From Gammaproteobacteria bacterium 45_16_T64 (lineage in GTDB: Bacteria > Pseudomonadota > Gammaproteobacteria > Pseudomonadales > Ketobacteraceae), in contig MABD01000030.1 of NCBI GenBank assembly GCA_002162955.1, positions 22,740 through 86,739 of the forward strand: a DNA stretch of 64,000 bases, read 5' to 3'. Positions 8,377-17,711 of this stretch are shown one piece after another (positions within the stretch are counted from its first letter, which is position 1; each line of letters begins with the position of its first letter). Under the pieces are notes generated by a model. That model was not told the origin of the DNA and ran no database searches. It worked only from the letters and a program-made list of their open reading frames with translations. The position numbers and the translations under genes are program-made.

Positions 8377-9234
8377 GTGATCTTTATTGTGATTAAGTCG
8401 TTAGGGCTGCTCGTCAAAGGACTGCTAATAATACTGGGGGGGCTCGCCGTCCATGCTTATGCGGCCGAGCGGACTCGCCCTGTGTTTGCCATTATAGATT
8501 TTTTTCCGTTTGGCTATTTATCCTCTGAGCAAAACGCAGAAGGAATGGCATTTGATATTGAAAAGGTACTTGAAAAGTACTCTGGTATTGATATTGACGG
8601 GCGCTTAATGTCTACACCACGAGCACTACGCAGTGCTTCTGTGGGTCAAACTGACCTGCTCTTTTCTTACAAAGATGATGATATGGTTCCCAATGTCACT
8701 TGGCTGGGTAATGTTGGTTGCCTCGTGCCGCTTGTGGTTCCTAGAAAGGGTAGTGGTATTACCTCGTTGGCGGACCTAAACAAACGCAAGCGAATCGGAT
8801 TTGTGGGGTTGGGGTATTTTGATATTAATCGACGGCATCAATGGGATTTAGAACCCGTCGTGTTGAACAATAACTTTTTGATGGTGAACATGTTATCGCG
8901 AGGTCGAGTGGATGCCATCATCGTGAATGACGCAGTACTCAATGCGTTTACAACGCGTACGGACTTGATAGAAAACGTGCCAGAAGATTGGATTTCAAAC
9001 GTCGCCGAGCCTATACACCTTGCAAGTTTTGAAACACATATATCGATATCCAATGATTCCCCTTTTATCTCGTTGGTCCCAACGCTAAAAAAAGCGATCA
9101 AAAAAGCCAGAAAGGCGGGGGAGTTCATCAAGGTGTTTAAGAAATACGGGTCACCCATGGGTGGGTACTGTTATAACTCACAAGAACTTATCGAGAAGCA
9201 ATGGCTGAACCTTCCAATGTCAAATCGCGATTAG
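8377..9234 (+). CDS. Periplasmic solute-binding protein (SBP family 3-like)
   Basis: 285 residues starting at GTG 8377; a hydrophobic signal peptide ends around AYA-AE (about residue 30). The mature part looks like a family-3 (amino-acid type) binding protein: an early strand followed by GMAFDIEKVLEKY, a middle TSLADLNKRKRIGFVG hinge, and MLSRGRVDAIIVND. No transporter permease or ATPase is nearby. Instead its 3' end overlaps by 34 nt the start of a membrane GGDEF-EAL gene, so the two are probably translated together. The likely role is to present a ligand to that sensor instead of to a transporter; this is inference. The start codon is uncertain (other GTG codons nearby). Confidence 0.8.
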   Translation: MIFIVIKSLGLLVKGLLIILGGLAVHAYAAERTRPVFAIIDFFPFGYLSSEQNAEGMAFDIEKVLEKYSGIDIDGRLMSTPRALRSASVGQTDLLFSYKDDDMVPNVTWLGNVGCLVPLVVPRKGSGITSLADLNKRKRIGFVGLGYFDINRRHQWDLEPVVLNNNFLMVNMLSRGRVDAIIVNDAVLNAFTTRTDLIENVPEDWISNVAEPIHLASFETHISISNDSPFISLVPTLKKAIKKARKAGEFIKVFKKYGSPMGGYCYNSQELIEKQWLNLPMSNRD

Positions 9235-11627
9235 CGATCAAGCTATCTCGTTATACGATATTTGCAGCATTGCTTATTGGTCTGCTGTTGAGTTCGTTGC
9301 AGGTACTGAATGACTTTATTCATCAGGAGGATGAACTAGACTATATCGTCTTGGAAATACAGGAGGCAAGTCTGCCTTCTGCGGTTCGTTCAGTAACGAC
9401 ATTGGATAAATCCCTGGCGGAGGAAATTGTACTGGGGTTATTAAAATACAATTTTATCGAAGAAGCTGAAATTGTAGATGATCTTGGTGTTGTTCTCGCT
9501 AAAGATAAAAAAGATATTCCGGTTACGTCAACTACCTGGTTGACAGATTTCATCGGTGATAGACATAAAAACTATCGAGTAGAGCTGATTGATCGCCAAT
9601 ATCAAGGAATGGCACCAGGTCAGCTAAATATTGTGGTGAATCTGGATCAAGTATTTGATGCATTTTACAATCGATCCGGGTTTGTACTGCTGTCGGGTGT
9701 GTTACGTAATGTCTTATTATCGTTTATTCTTATTTTTGTGTTTTTGTCGGTAATTACACGGCCTCTGGAAAAATTATCGAGACAATTTGAATCAATCTCT
9801 ATCGGCGATCAGATCGATACAACACTGACAGTCGGACATCAGCATCGAGATAATGAATTAGGTGCGTTGAGTGATGCGGGGAATCATCTTCTGATCAAAG
9901 TAAATGAACTGTTAAATGAAAATAGAGTATTTAATGATTCACTTATCGAGAACGAGCATAGGCTTTTACAGTTGATTGATAGTCTGCCTCAACATATCTC
10001 TGCCCAGTCCTCCGATGGGACGATACATTTCTGTAATCAATCGTTTAAAGAGTTCTATGGGTTAGATGCCGGTCTTGAGAGTAATAAATGGTTAGCTGAG
10101 GGTGAAGAAAGTAACTCTGAATGGGTCGGTTTGGGTGGCTATCGCCAACGGTGTATCAAGGAGGGTCGTCAGCTTCAAGTAGAGGCTATGGTGTTGACCT
10201 CTGTCGCCAATAAAAAGCTCATGTTTGATGTGGAATTTATTCCCCTTTCTCATTTTAACGAACGGGTCAGCCTGGTCGTGGCAAATGATGTTACCGATCA
10301 GATTAAATCTCAGGAACATATCGTATATTTGGCAACCCATGATGAGGTGACTAGGTTACCTAATCGTTACTCACTTAAGAAACGCCTTTCCGATGTGGTA
10401 TTTGTCGGTAAAGATGAGACGAGCGCCGTCCTATTTTTGGACCTTGATCATTTTAAGAATATTAATGATTCCGAAGGTCATGCCGTGGGTGATACTGTGT
10501 TGGTGGAAGTGGCAAGAATGCTATCGCAACAATTTTCACATAAGAGCATGGTGTCTCGTTTCGGTGGGGATGAATTTGTTATCTTAATGCTAGACGTTGC
10601 GGAGACAAGAGAAGACGCTGCACTTATTGTTGATGGAGTTGCTCGAACGATAATAGAAAGAATTACGCGTGTCATTAATCTTAACGAAAAAATATTTCAT
10701 ATGGGGGGGAGTATTGGGATAATGATGTTTCCCTTTGAAGATAATGATGCGGAATCGTTGTTGCGATTTGCTGATACAGCGATGTATGAGGCTAAAAACA
10801 AAGGCCGTAAACAAGCGGTATTCTATCAAACGGGAATGAGTAGGAGAGTCGAGTACCGCCATAAGATGGAAATGCAATTGCATGATGCATTGCACAATCA
10901 GCAGTTTGTCATATTTTTCCAACCTCAAGTGAATGTGGCGGGCGATATTGTTGGGTTTGAAGCGTTGCTAAGGTGGTTTCACCCGGATAATGGTTTGGTC
11001 TCACCCGTTGAATTTATTCCGTTGTTAGAAACCAATGGCTTGATTATTGAAGTGAGTGAATGGATTGTCGATCAAGTATGCCAACAAATAAATAATTGGA
11101 AATTTAGTGGTTTGTGGTTGGACTATTGGAAAGTCTGTATCAATATTAGTACTGAACATTTTTACCATGAGAATTTTTTGGGGCTATTTGATGGAGCGTT
11201 GTCTGAGTATGATATTGACGCAAAAAGTGTGTGTGTTGAAATTACCGAGTCGGTAGCGATAAAAAATGTCGATTTCACCATGTCTCGATTGCAGGCGTTG
11301 CGGGATATTGGGATTTCTGTCGCATTGGATGATTTTGGTACGGGATATTCGTCGTTAAGTTACTTAAAAGATTTACCGATTAATGTGTTGAAAATCGACC
11401 GTGCATTTGTCTTGGAGTTGGAGACGAGTGATGTAGATAAGGCGATTCTTCGTGCCATTATGGACCTAGCAGTAGCGCTAGAGCTAACCGTAGTGGTTGA
11501 AGGAGTGGAAACTCTCGAGCAGGTAGGTATAGCAAGGGCTTGTGGTTGTCATGTGTTTCAAGGTTTTTACTACCACAAGCCGATGCCGATCGACCAACTA
11601 GAAAGTATGTTGCGCAGAGCTGGCTAG
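9201..11627 (+). CDS. Membrane c-di-GMP enzyme with HAMP, PAS, GGDEF and EAL domains
   Basis: 808 residues. Two TM helices (about 14-34 and 167-187) enclose a periplasmic sensing domain. Then come HAMP (about 188-240), PAS (about 253-365), GGDEF (about 370-540) and EAL (about 550-800). The GGDEF signature is intact (RFGGDEF, near residue 455); the positions of the inhibitory RxxD site read SHKS, so product inhibition there is unlikely. The EAL half looks catalytic: EALLRW, EITES, DDFGTGYSS, KIDRAF and VVEGVET are all present. The protein could both make and degrade cyclic di-GMP. Translational overlap with the upstream binding protein suggests ligand control. Its 3' end overlaps the convergent MMPL gene by 30 nt. 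Confidence 0.93.
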   Translation: MAEPSNVKSRLAIKLSRYTIFAALLIGLLLSSLQVLNDFIHQEDELDYIVLEIQEASLPSAVRSVTTLDKSLAEEIVLGLLKYNFIEEAEIVDDLGVVLAKDKKDIPVTSTTWLTDFIGDRHKNYRVELIDRQYQGMAPGQLNIVVNLDQVFDAFYNRSGFVLLSGVLRNVLLSFILIFVFLSVITRPLEKLSRQFESISIGDQIDTTLTVGHQHRDNELGALSDAGNHLLIKVNELLNENRVFNDSLIENEHRLLQLIDSLPQHISAQSSDGTIHFCNQSFKEFYGLDAGLESNKWLAEGEESNSEWVGLGGYRQRCIKEGRQLQVEAMVLTSVANKKLMFDVEFIPLSHFNERVSLVVANDVTDQIKSQEHIVYLATHDEVTRLPNRYSLKKRLSDVVFVGKDETSAVLFLDLDHFKNINDSEGHAVGDTVLVEVARMLSQQFSHKSMVSRFGGDEFVILMLDVAETREDAALIVDGVARTIIERITRVINLNEKIFHMGGSIGIMMFPFEDNDAESLLRFADTAMYEAKNKGRKQAVFYQTGMSRRVEYRHKMEMQLHDALHNQQFVIFFQPQVNVAGDIVGFEALLRWFHPDNGLVSPVEFIPLLETNGLIIEVSEWIVDQVCQQINNWKFSGLWLDYWKVCINISTEHFYHENFLGLFDGALSEYDIDAKSVCVEITESVAIKNVDFTMSRLQALRDIGISVALDDFGTGYSSLSYLKDLPINVLKIDRAFVLELETSDVDKAILRAIMDLAVALELTVVVEGVETLEQVGIARACGCHVFQGFYYHKPMPIDQLESMLRRAG

Positions 11628-13961
11628 CGTCTGCTCCGTTGTGTTCTCGGGTTCTTTATCTCCTTCTATGGCGATGAGTAGTGAGGGCAGGAAGAAGAAG
11701 TCAACGATAAGTGCAATGGCAATAGTTAATGCGGTAAATAACCCCATATGCGTGTTCATATGAAAGTCAGACGTGGCAAGCACCATAAAGCCAGCAATGA
11801 GTACAAATGTAGTGACGGCTAAAGCGACTCCCACCGTAGAGAACGCATAACGAACCGCGTCTTCGGCATTTTTTCCTAATTCCCGTCTGGCACGCTGGTA
11901 TTTGCTGAGAAAGTGCACGGTATCATCAACTACGATGCCGAGCGTCATGCCCACTGCGCTACCCAGTGCTATGCCGAGATTTCCATAGAATACTCCCCAA
12001 ACACCAAATGCGATACCGGCAGGAATAAGGTTGGGAGCTAGGCTGACTAATCCCAATTTTAATGAACGTAAGGCTGCGATCAATATCAATGAGATAAAGA
12101 ATAGCGCGAGTAGCGTGCCGACAATCATGGTTGACACGTTACGCTCACCAATATGCGAGAACATCAGATTTGGGCTTGCCACCGAATAAGAAACAAAATG
12201 GGTATTGTTATCTATCCATTGGTTAACCTTGTGTTCCAATGCAATGCTCTTCGCGCTCGACATGTTTTCTATGGTGATAGATACTTTAGTGGCTCCTTTA
12301 TTTAACGTTATTTGATTATTAAGATCCAACCCATAAGGTAATGATAACTCGTACAATAACAGGTATTGAGATGCTAATTCTTGGCTGTCAGGTAAACGAT
12401 AATATGCAGGGTCATCATTGTTCATGTTTTTGTTTAGGCGCTTGAATATATCTGTGACGCTGAATACATGTAGAACTTCAGGTTGTGTACGCAACCATTC
12501 GGTGAATTTTTCCACATCCTGTAGAAATTCTGGATTACTTATTCCTTGCTCGGTGCCAGTTTCTAATGAATATTCCATGCCGTAGATGCCGGTCATATTC
12601 TCACTGAGGAAGTCAGTATGCTGTCTGAAATCTGTATTGGTACTAAAGTATTTTACGAACTCATCATTGATTTCATTCTTCGTGGCAGCGCCTAACATCA
12701 CAACGGTGAGTAGGGTTGTACTCCAAAGATATATACGGCGATTGGCAATAACGTTTTCCGCTAAGGACTGCATAAAGGTATTTTTCTTGGCCGTTGTTGG
12801 GTCAATTGCTTTGACTCTTACCGGTAGAACAGACATTAGTGCTGGAAGGAAAAGTACAGCGAGTAAAAATGCAGCGATTACTCCCATTGCGACAGTGTTC
12901 CCAAGATCTCTAAATGGCGGGACTTCGCTAAAGTTCATCGAAAGGAAGCCAAGTGCCGTGGTGACGCTGGTAATGAATACGGGCATAAAGTTGATGCGTA
13001 TACTTTCCTTAATCGCATCTTCTTTTGATAGTCCCGTTCTCATACCGTAAAGCATGGATACCAAAACATGCACGCAATCGGCAATCGCCATGGTCATAAT
13101 AATAGTGGGGGCAGCACTTGAAGGTGGCGTGAGCAGCCAGCCTAGCCATCCAAATAATCCCATCGCAGTGACGATGGATAACATGATAACAATCACAGTG
13201 GCAAAGGTAGCGCTAAATGATCGCAAGAGCAGGCCCAATGTGACGATCAGGATCACAAACATCGCCGGTACCAGAGTAGACATATCTTTTTGCGCCATCT
13301 CACTAAAGGCGTTATCGAGAAATACCATGCCGGTGAGGCGAAAATCGATATCAGGATATTGTTGTCGTAATGTATCTACCATGTCTCGTGATGCTTTGAC
13401 GACAATGGGAGTTTCATTCTCTGATACTTCGGGGGTTTGAATAGTGATATTCACCAGGGTGACTTTGCCGGTGGTGGCAATTAAACGTCCACGGATAAGT
13501 GGGTCTGCATTGGTGATATCTCGAATACGTTGAATCTCTGCTGCATCTAATGTGACATCTTCTTCTACTAAATCATCAATCAGCAATTCATCATCTACAC
13601 CCTGAGTGTGCTGGTAATTACTGATGGAATCTACGCGAGTAGACCAGGGTAGCTGCCACGCTTCCTCAGTGACTGTTCGTACTGCGGATAGAAAGGAGGG
13701 GGTAAATACGTCGCCTTTACCAATGGTATTGCCTTCACCTTTTGGTGACATAACAATAATCACGTTGTCGGATTTGTTGTAAATGGTTTGTAATCGATTA
13801 AAGGCTTCTAATTGCTCATTACCTTCAGCAAAAAATACCCGATAATTGGAGCTGAAGTGAATATTTTTTGCCCCGTATCCGCAGGCAATAACAACAAAAA
13901 TACTTGCGAGCAATATGGCCCAGCGCCAACGAATGGTGAGTTCTGCAATGCGTTCAGACAT
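11598..13961 (-). CDS. RND-superfamily exporter, MMPL type
   Basis: 787 residues, the usual size of single-chain MMPL/COG1033 predicted exporters. TM1 is near residues 13-30, followed by a periplasmic domain. A first five-helix bundle (about 220-400) contains MTMAIADCVHVLVSM; after a second periplasmic loop comes a second bundle (about 620-765) containing GMTLGIVVDDTVHFLSKY. The Asp residues in these helices are the expected proton path. Members move lipids, hopanoids or other hydrophobic molecules. Divergent from a LysR gene, with a perfect 14-bp palindrome between; overlaps the 3' end of the GGDEF-EAL gene on the other strand. Cargo unknown. Confidence 0.88.
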   Translation of the reverse strand: MSERIAELTIRWRWAILLASIFVVIACGYGAKNIHFSSNYRVFFAEGNEQLEAFNRLQTIYNKSDNVIIVMSPKGEGNTIGKGDVFTPSFLSAVRTVTEEAWQLPWSTRVDSISNYQHTQGVDDELLIDDLVEEDVTLDAAEIQRIRDITNADPLIRGRLIATTGKVTLVNITIQTPEVSENETPIVVKASRDMVDTLRQQYPDIDFRLTGMVFLDNAFSEMAQKDMSTLVPAMFVILIVTLGLLLRSFSATFATVIVIMLSIVTAMGLFGWLGWLLTPPSSAAPTIIMTMAIADCVHVLVSMLYGMRTGLSKEDAIKESIRINFMPVFITSVTTALGFLSMNFSEVPPFRDLGNTVAMGVIAAFLLAVLFLPALMSVLPVRVKAIDPTTAKKNTFMQSLAENVIANRRIYLWSTTLLTVVMLGAATKNEINDEFVKYFSTNTDFRQHTDFLSENMTGIYGMEYSLETGTEQGISNPEFLQDVEKFTEWLRTQPEVLHVFSVTDIFKRLNKNMNNDDPAYYRLPDSQELASQYLLLYELSLPYGLDLNNQITLNKGATKVSITIENMSSAKSIALEHKVNQWIDNNTHFVSYSVASPNLMFSHIGERNVSTMIVGTLLALFFISLILIAALRSLKLGLVSLAPNLIPAGIAFGVWGVFYGNLGIALGSAVGMTLGIVVDDTVHFLSKYQRARRELGKNAEDAVRYAFSTVGVALAVTTFVLIAGFMVLATSDFHMNTHMGLFTALTIAIALIVDFFFLPSLLIAIEGDKEPENTTEQTLASSAQHTF

Positions 13962-14016
13962 GAATTGGTACCTATTGTCGGTATGTGGGGGCGGATGGAA
14001 TACATACTAGCACCAG

Positions 14017-14030
14017 TCTCATATATGAGA
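14017..14030. promoter_or_regulatory. 14-bp perfect palindrome, candidate LysR operator
   Basis: TCTCATATATGAGA is perfectly self-complementary and lies in the 147-nt gap between the MMPL exporter (minus) and the LysR gene (plus). LysR proteins usually bind an interrupted palindrome near their own divergent promoter; this site is compact but fits in location. Confidence 0.45.
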
Positions 14031-14108
14031 TAAGGTTTGGATTGTGAACTCATTGTGCCACATTTGGTCTAATGGGCCTTGTTCTGTGTTGTTATAAGGA
14101 GCGTAGTA

Positions 14109-15014
14109 ATGGATCTTGATGAAATGGGTGTTTTTGCTGCCGTGGTGGAGTATGGCGGTTTTGCAAAGGCGTCGGAGCGACTGGGTATGCCGAAGTCTAC
14201 CGTCAGCCGACGGGTTAGCCATTTGGAAGAGTCCCTGGGGGTCAGGTTACTGAATAGAACGACACGCCAAGTGAAGTTAACGGATGCGGGCGAATTGTAT
14301 TTTCAACATTGCCAACGGGTAGTGTCAGAGGCAGATCAAGGGCGTAGGGCTGTACAGAATATGCAGGCTGAACCCAGTGGTGCACTGCGTATTGGAATGC
14401 CTATCTCTTTTTGCATGCCATTTATTCAAGAGATGATACATTGCTTTCTTGAGCGTTATCCGAAGATCGATATTGAAATTATCCTCGATAATAAGCGTGC
14501 AGATATCGTTGCAGAAGATATAGACCTTGTATTTCGGGTTGGTGATTTACCGGATTCTAGCCTTATTGCACGCCCAATTGGATTTGGTCACCTGTTATTG
14601 GTAGCGTCGCCCGGTTATCTCGCAGTTAATGGGCAGCCAAAGACGATGGAAGAGCTTGATAACCATAGTGTTATGCGTCATACCGCCGCCCCTTTGCATC
14701 TGACAAAAGGAGAAGAGACCTTTGTCTTAAAAAGTAACCCACGTTTGGTGATTAATGATATGAGTATGATTCATCAGATGGCGGTGCGATCAACAGGTAT
14801 TGGATTGGTTCCTAATACTGTTGCGGTCGATAGCTTGAGTAGTGGCACACTTGTACGGGTATTGCCCGAATATTTTATGGGGCCGAATCCCTTCTACTTG
14901 GTGTATGCAAGTAGTCGATTACAAACCACAAAAGTGACCGCCTTTATTGATTTTGCGTTAGAAAGGGTAAGGGCAATGGCACCGTGGAATCAAATGGAAA
15001 AAGAGGGCTCGTGA
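14109..15014 (+). CDS. LysR family transcriptional regulator
   Basis: 301 residues from ATG 14109, chosen for the AAGGAG at 14096-14101 seven nt upstream; an earlier in-frame start lacks such a site. The winged helix-turn-helix occupies residues 1-60 (GGFAKASERLGMPKSTVSRR) and a LysR substrate-binding domain follows (about 90-295). It belongs to the subgroup with DLDEMGVFAAVVEYGGF at the N-terminus, often called CrgA/AaeR-like. It may control the divergent MMPL exporter. Its stop codon lies inside the hairpin that terminates fpr from the other strand. Confidence 0.9.
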   Translation: MDLDEMGVFAAVVEYGGFAKASERLGMPKSTVSRRVSHLEESLGVRLLNRTTRQVKLTDAGELYFQHCQRVVSEADQGRRAVQNMQAEPSGALRIGMPISFCMPFIQEMIHCFLERYPKIDIEIILDNKRADIVAEDIDLVFRVGDLPDSSLIARPIGFGHLLLVASPGYLAVNGQPKTMEELDNHSVMRHTAAPLHLTKGEETFVLKSNPRLVINDMSMIHQMAVRSTGIGLVPNTVAVDSLSSGTLVRVLPEYFMGPNPFYLVYASSRLQTTKVTAFIDFALERVRAMAPWNQMEKEGS

Positions 15015-15026
15015 TAAGCGAGCCCT
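15004..15026 (-). terminator. Intrinsic terminator of fpr, overlapping the lysR stop codon
   Basis: AGGGCTCG (15004-15011) and CGAGCCCT (15019-15026) form an 8-bp stem with a 7-nt loop. On the minus strand it is followed by a CTCTTTTT tract, eight nt past the fpr stop. On the plus strand the same bases encode the last codons and stop of the LysR gene. Confidence 0.65.
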
Positions 15027-15033
15027 GAGTGTG

Positions 15034-15804
15034 CTAGTCGACAAAAGCACGTTCAATGACGTAATGGCCTTGATTACCTTTGCGAGCTTCAACAAACCCT
15101 CTATCATCTAATATCTTGCAGCAATCTTTCAGCATCGCGGTGCTGCCACAAATCATAAAACGGTCGTTTTCAATATCAAAATCCGGTAAGCCGATATCCT
15201 TGGTCAGCTTGCCTGATACCATCAGGTCTGTGACGCGGCCGGTATTTTCATATTTTTCACGGGTTACCGTGGGGTAATAGATAAGCTTGTTCTTCACATA
15301 GTCGCCAAAAAACTCGTTATTGGGCAATGCATCATTGATGGTGTCCCGGTAGGCAAGTTCTGACGTGTAACGTACGCCGTGTATCAAGATGACCTTATCG
15401 TAGGCTTCATAGATCTCGGGGTCTTTTATGATGCTCATAAAAGGTGCCAAACCGGTGCCGGTGCTTAATAGGTAGAGGTGTTTACCTGGCAATAGATTTT
15501 CTTGCAGCAAAGTGCCAGTAGGCTTTTTGCTTAATAGGATCTCATCACCCACCTCTATCTTTTGCAGTTTAGACGTCAGGGGGCCATCCTGTACCTTGAT
15601 ACTGAAGAATTCTAATTCCTCTTCATAGTTGGCACTGGCGATGCTGTAAGCTCTCATCAAAGGGCGTCCCTCTAATTCAAGCCCCATCATAATAAAGTGG
15701 CCATTCTTAAAACGGAAAGACGGGTCGCGGCTTGTGGTGAAACTGAAAAGGGTATCGTTCCAGTGTGTAATGCTTGTCACCTGTTCTTTGATAAAGCCTG
15801 CCAT
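15034..15804 (-). CDS. fpr: Ferredoxin/flavodoxin--NADP(+) reductase
   Basis: 256 residues, the size of Azotobacter/Pseudomonas FPR. The enzyme moves electrons between NADPH and ferredoxin or flavodoxin through FAD and supports oxidative-stress repair and Fe-S cluster metabolism in the cytoplasm. The FAD-binding RAYSIAS motif is near residue 50, the NADP-binding STGTGLAPF near residue 112, and ICGSTAMLKD precedes the C-terminal HYVIERAFVD, characteristic of the bacterial subclass in which the tail stacks on the flavin. Divergent from a finR-like LysR gene, as in Pseudomonas, where FinR activates fpr. Monocistronic, with its own terminator. Confidence 0.93.
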   Translation of the reverse strand: MAGFIKEQVTSITHWNDTLFSFTTSRDPSFRFKNGHFIMMGLELEGRPLMRAYSIASANYEEELEFFSIKVQDGPLTSKLQKIEVGDEILLSKKPTGTLLQENLLPGKHLYLLSTGTGLAPFMSIIKDPEIYEAYDKVILIHGVRYTSELAYRDTINDALPNNEFFGDYVKNKLIYYPTVTREKYENTGRVTDLMVSGKLTKDIGLPDFDIENDRFMICGSTAMLKDCCKILDDRGFVEARKGNQGHYVIERAFVD

Positions 15805-15935
15805 GATAAGTGCTCCTCGATAGTTGTTGCGTATACTCTATCGTGAAGCTAACCTATCGGTAAAACGGGTTAAATGGATAAGCATAATCTGTAAAATCGA
15901 TTAGCAGGTGGAAGCCTGGAGCAAAGAGGGATGGC

Positions 15936-16826
15936 ATGCGGTACAGCCTAAGGCAATTAGAAGTATTCCTGGCGACGGCACAGGAGGAGAACATTACAAA
16001 GGCAGCCAATCATTTGTCGATGTCTCAATCTGCCGCTAGCAGTGCGCTGGGGGAGCTGGAGTCACAGTTTGGTATTCAGCTGTTTGATCGTGTGGGAAAA
16101 AAGCTGCAGTTGAATACCCTGGGGCATACGGTTCGCCCGCAGGCGGAGGCGTTGTTGCAACAAGCCGCTGAACTTGAACGAACTTTTAATGAGCAAAGTG
16201 GCGGTGGGGATCTTACTGTTGGTGCTACGCTAACGATCGGGAATTACCTTGCAGTTGGGATTATGGCGCGCTATATGGAAGAATACCCCGGTGATAGGGT
16301 GGCGCTGGAAGTGGCCAATACTGAAATGATTGCCCAGAAAGTGCTGAATTTTGATATTGATATAGGGCTAATCGAAGGGGAATTTCAGCATCCGGATATT
16401 GACGTTATTCCCTGGTGTGATGATGAGCTAATGGTCTTTTGTTCTCCAGAACACGCTTACACGACCAAAGCCAAGCTAACGAAAAGTGATCTGCTTAAAG
16501 CGCAATGGATTTTACGAGAACCGGGCTCTGGTACGCGACAAACCTTTGATCGTGCGATGCATGGCATATTGCCTAATTTAGACGTTACCTTGGAGTTACA
16601 GCACACAGAGGCTATTAAGCGTGCGGTCGAAGCTAACCTGGGGATTGGTTGCCTATCAAAAGTTGCTCTGCAGGATGCCTTTGCCAGAGGGTCGTTAATC
16701 AACCTGTCAGTTCCCCAACGGGACTTTTCGCGTCAGTTCTACTTCATTCTTCATAAACAGAAATATCAGAGTATGGCTATTGCACGATGGATTGAGCTAT
16801 GTCGAGAGGAAGAAGGGAAATGCTAG
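15936..16826 (+). CDS. finR: LysR family regulator, FinR-like activator of fpr
   Basis: 296 residues. The N-terminal winged helix (residues 1-60: MRYSLRQLEVFLATAQEENI, then SQSAASSALGELE) is followed by a substrate-binding domain. In Pseudomonas the LysR gene divergent from fpr is finR, whose product activates fpr under superoxide or iron stress. Orientation and neighbour match here, and the 131-nt gap holds an interrupted repeat TAACC-N13-GGTTA (15850-15872) that could bind a LysR protein. The symbol rests on synteny and general similarity. The stop overlaps the start of the DUF3047 gene by 7 nt. Confidence 0.8.
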   Translation: MRYSLRQLEVFLATAQEENITKAANHLSMSQSAASSALGELESQFGIQLFDRVGKKLQLNTLGHTVRPQAEALLQQAAELERTFNEQSGGGDLTVGATLTIGNYLAVGIMARYMEEYPGDRVALEVANTEMIAQKVLNFDIDIGLIEGEFQHPDIDVIPWCDDELMVFCSPEHAYTTKAKLTKSDLLKAQWILREPGSGTRQTFDRAMHGILPNLDVTLELQHTEAIKRAVEANLGIGCLSKVALQDAFARGSLINLSVPQRDFSRQFYFILHKQKYQSMAIARWIELCREEEGKC

Positions 16827-17485
16827 GGTTTAAAATTCTCACTGTTTTTTTACTGAGCGCTCTTGGCGGACAGAGCGTCGCAGAAACCGTAGACCGTCAG
16901 TGGGTGGGACAGTTTTCTTCGGGTCGATTAGAACAATGGGAGCCTCAGGTCTTTTCTGGAGAAACACGGTATCAGTTGCAGTCAGAGCAAACGGGTTCAG
17001 ATCTATCGGTTCTTCATGCCTTAAGTCATGCCAGTGCATCGGGGCTGGTGAAACATCAACAGGTCAACTTAACGGAAACCCCAATTCTGCATTGGCGCTG
17101 GAAAGTGGCTCGTGGCGTGAATGCGACGAATGAGCGTAGGAAGAATAATGACGACTATGCGGCACGGGTATATATCATTGTTAAGGGTGGTTTTTTCCCA
17201 TGGAAGACCATGGCGCTGAACTATGTATGGGCTAATGGTGTGAAAAAAGGCGACATGTGGAACAATGCTTTTGCCCCCGGTCAATCTAAAATGCTGGCTC
17301 TACGCTCCGCAGAGGCAGAGTTGGGACAATGGTATGAGGAATCCAGGAATGTGCAGCGCGACTTTCAGGCCTTGTTTGGCGAGTCGGTTACCCATATTGA
17401 TGTTATTGCCATCATGACGGATACCGATAATACAGGTACTCGAGCGGAGACTTATTACGGCGATATATTTTTCTCGAATAGATAA
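16820..17485 (+). CDS. DUF3047 domain protein, exported
   Basis: 221 residues from ATG 16820 (GAAGGGAA directly upstream), overlapping the end of the finR-like gene by 7 nt. A signal peptide runs to about residue 20 (SVAE). The mature domain has the hallmarks of DUF3047: WRWKV, NDDYAARVYI, a NYVWANG core, and IAIMTDTDNTG near the end, followed by a YYGDIFF tail. The fold is probably a beta-sandwich; the family has no established biochemical role. Co-translation with the FinR-like regulator is suggestive but not proof of a shared function. Confidence 0.85.
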   Translation: MLGFKILTVFLLSALGGQSVAETVDRQWVGQFSSGRLEQWEPQVFSGETRYQLQSEQTGSDLSVLHALSHASASGLVKHQQVNLTETPILHWRWKVARGVNATNERRKNNDDYAARVYIIVKGGFFPWKTMALNYVWANGVKKGDMWNNAFAPGQSKMLALRSAEAELGQWYEESRNVQRDFQALFGESVTHIDVIAIMTDTDNTGTRAETYYGDIFFSNR

Positions 17486-17711
17486 CCTGGATTCTTTGTC
17501 AATTTGTTCATTTTTCTTTTGAGTAATGTGCTGTAATACTAATAAGGGCTTTTCGAACTAGTCTTTGATTAGTGCGATTCTTACCGTGAAGGGGAAGAGT
17601 TAAGGTAAACCAATAGATTTGCCATCGGCTTTAGCATTTTTTGGTCCATTAGCCTGAACGGATGCAAGCTGTTGTCCCTTAATCCAAACAATAGTGTGAA
17701 TAGTGATTAAT

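Noticed and set aside
12586-13440. Plus-strand frames of 154 and 128 codons opposite the MMPL exporter
   Set aside because: Antisense shadows of hydrophobic TM segments; the minus-strand protein is unambiguous.
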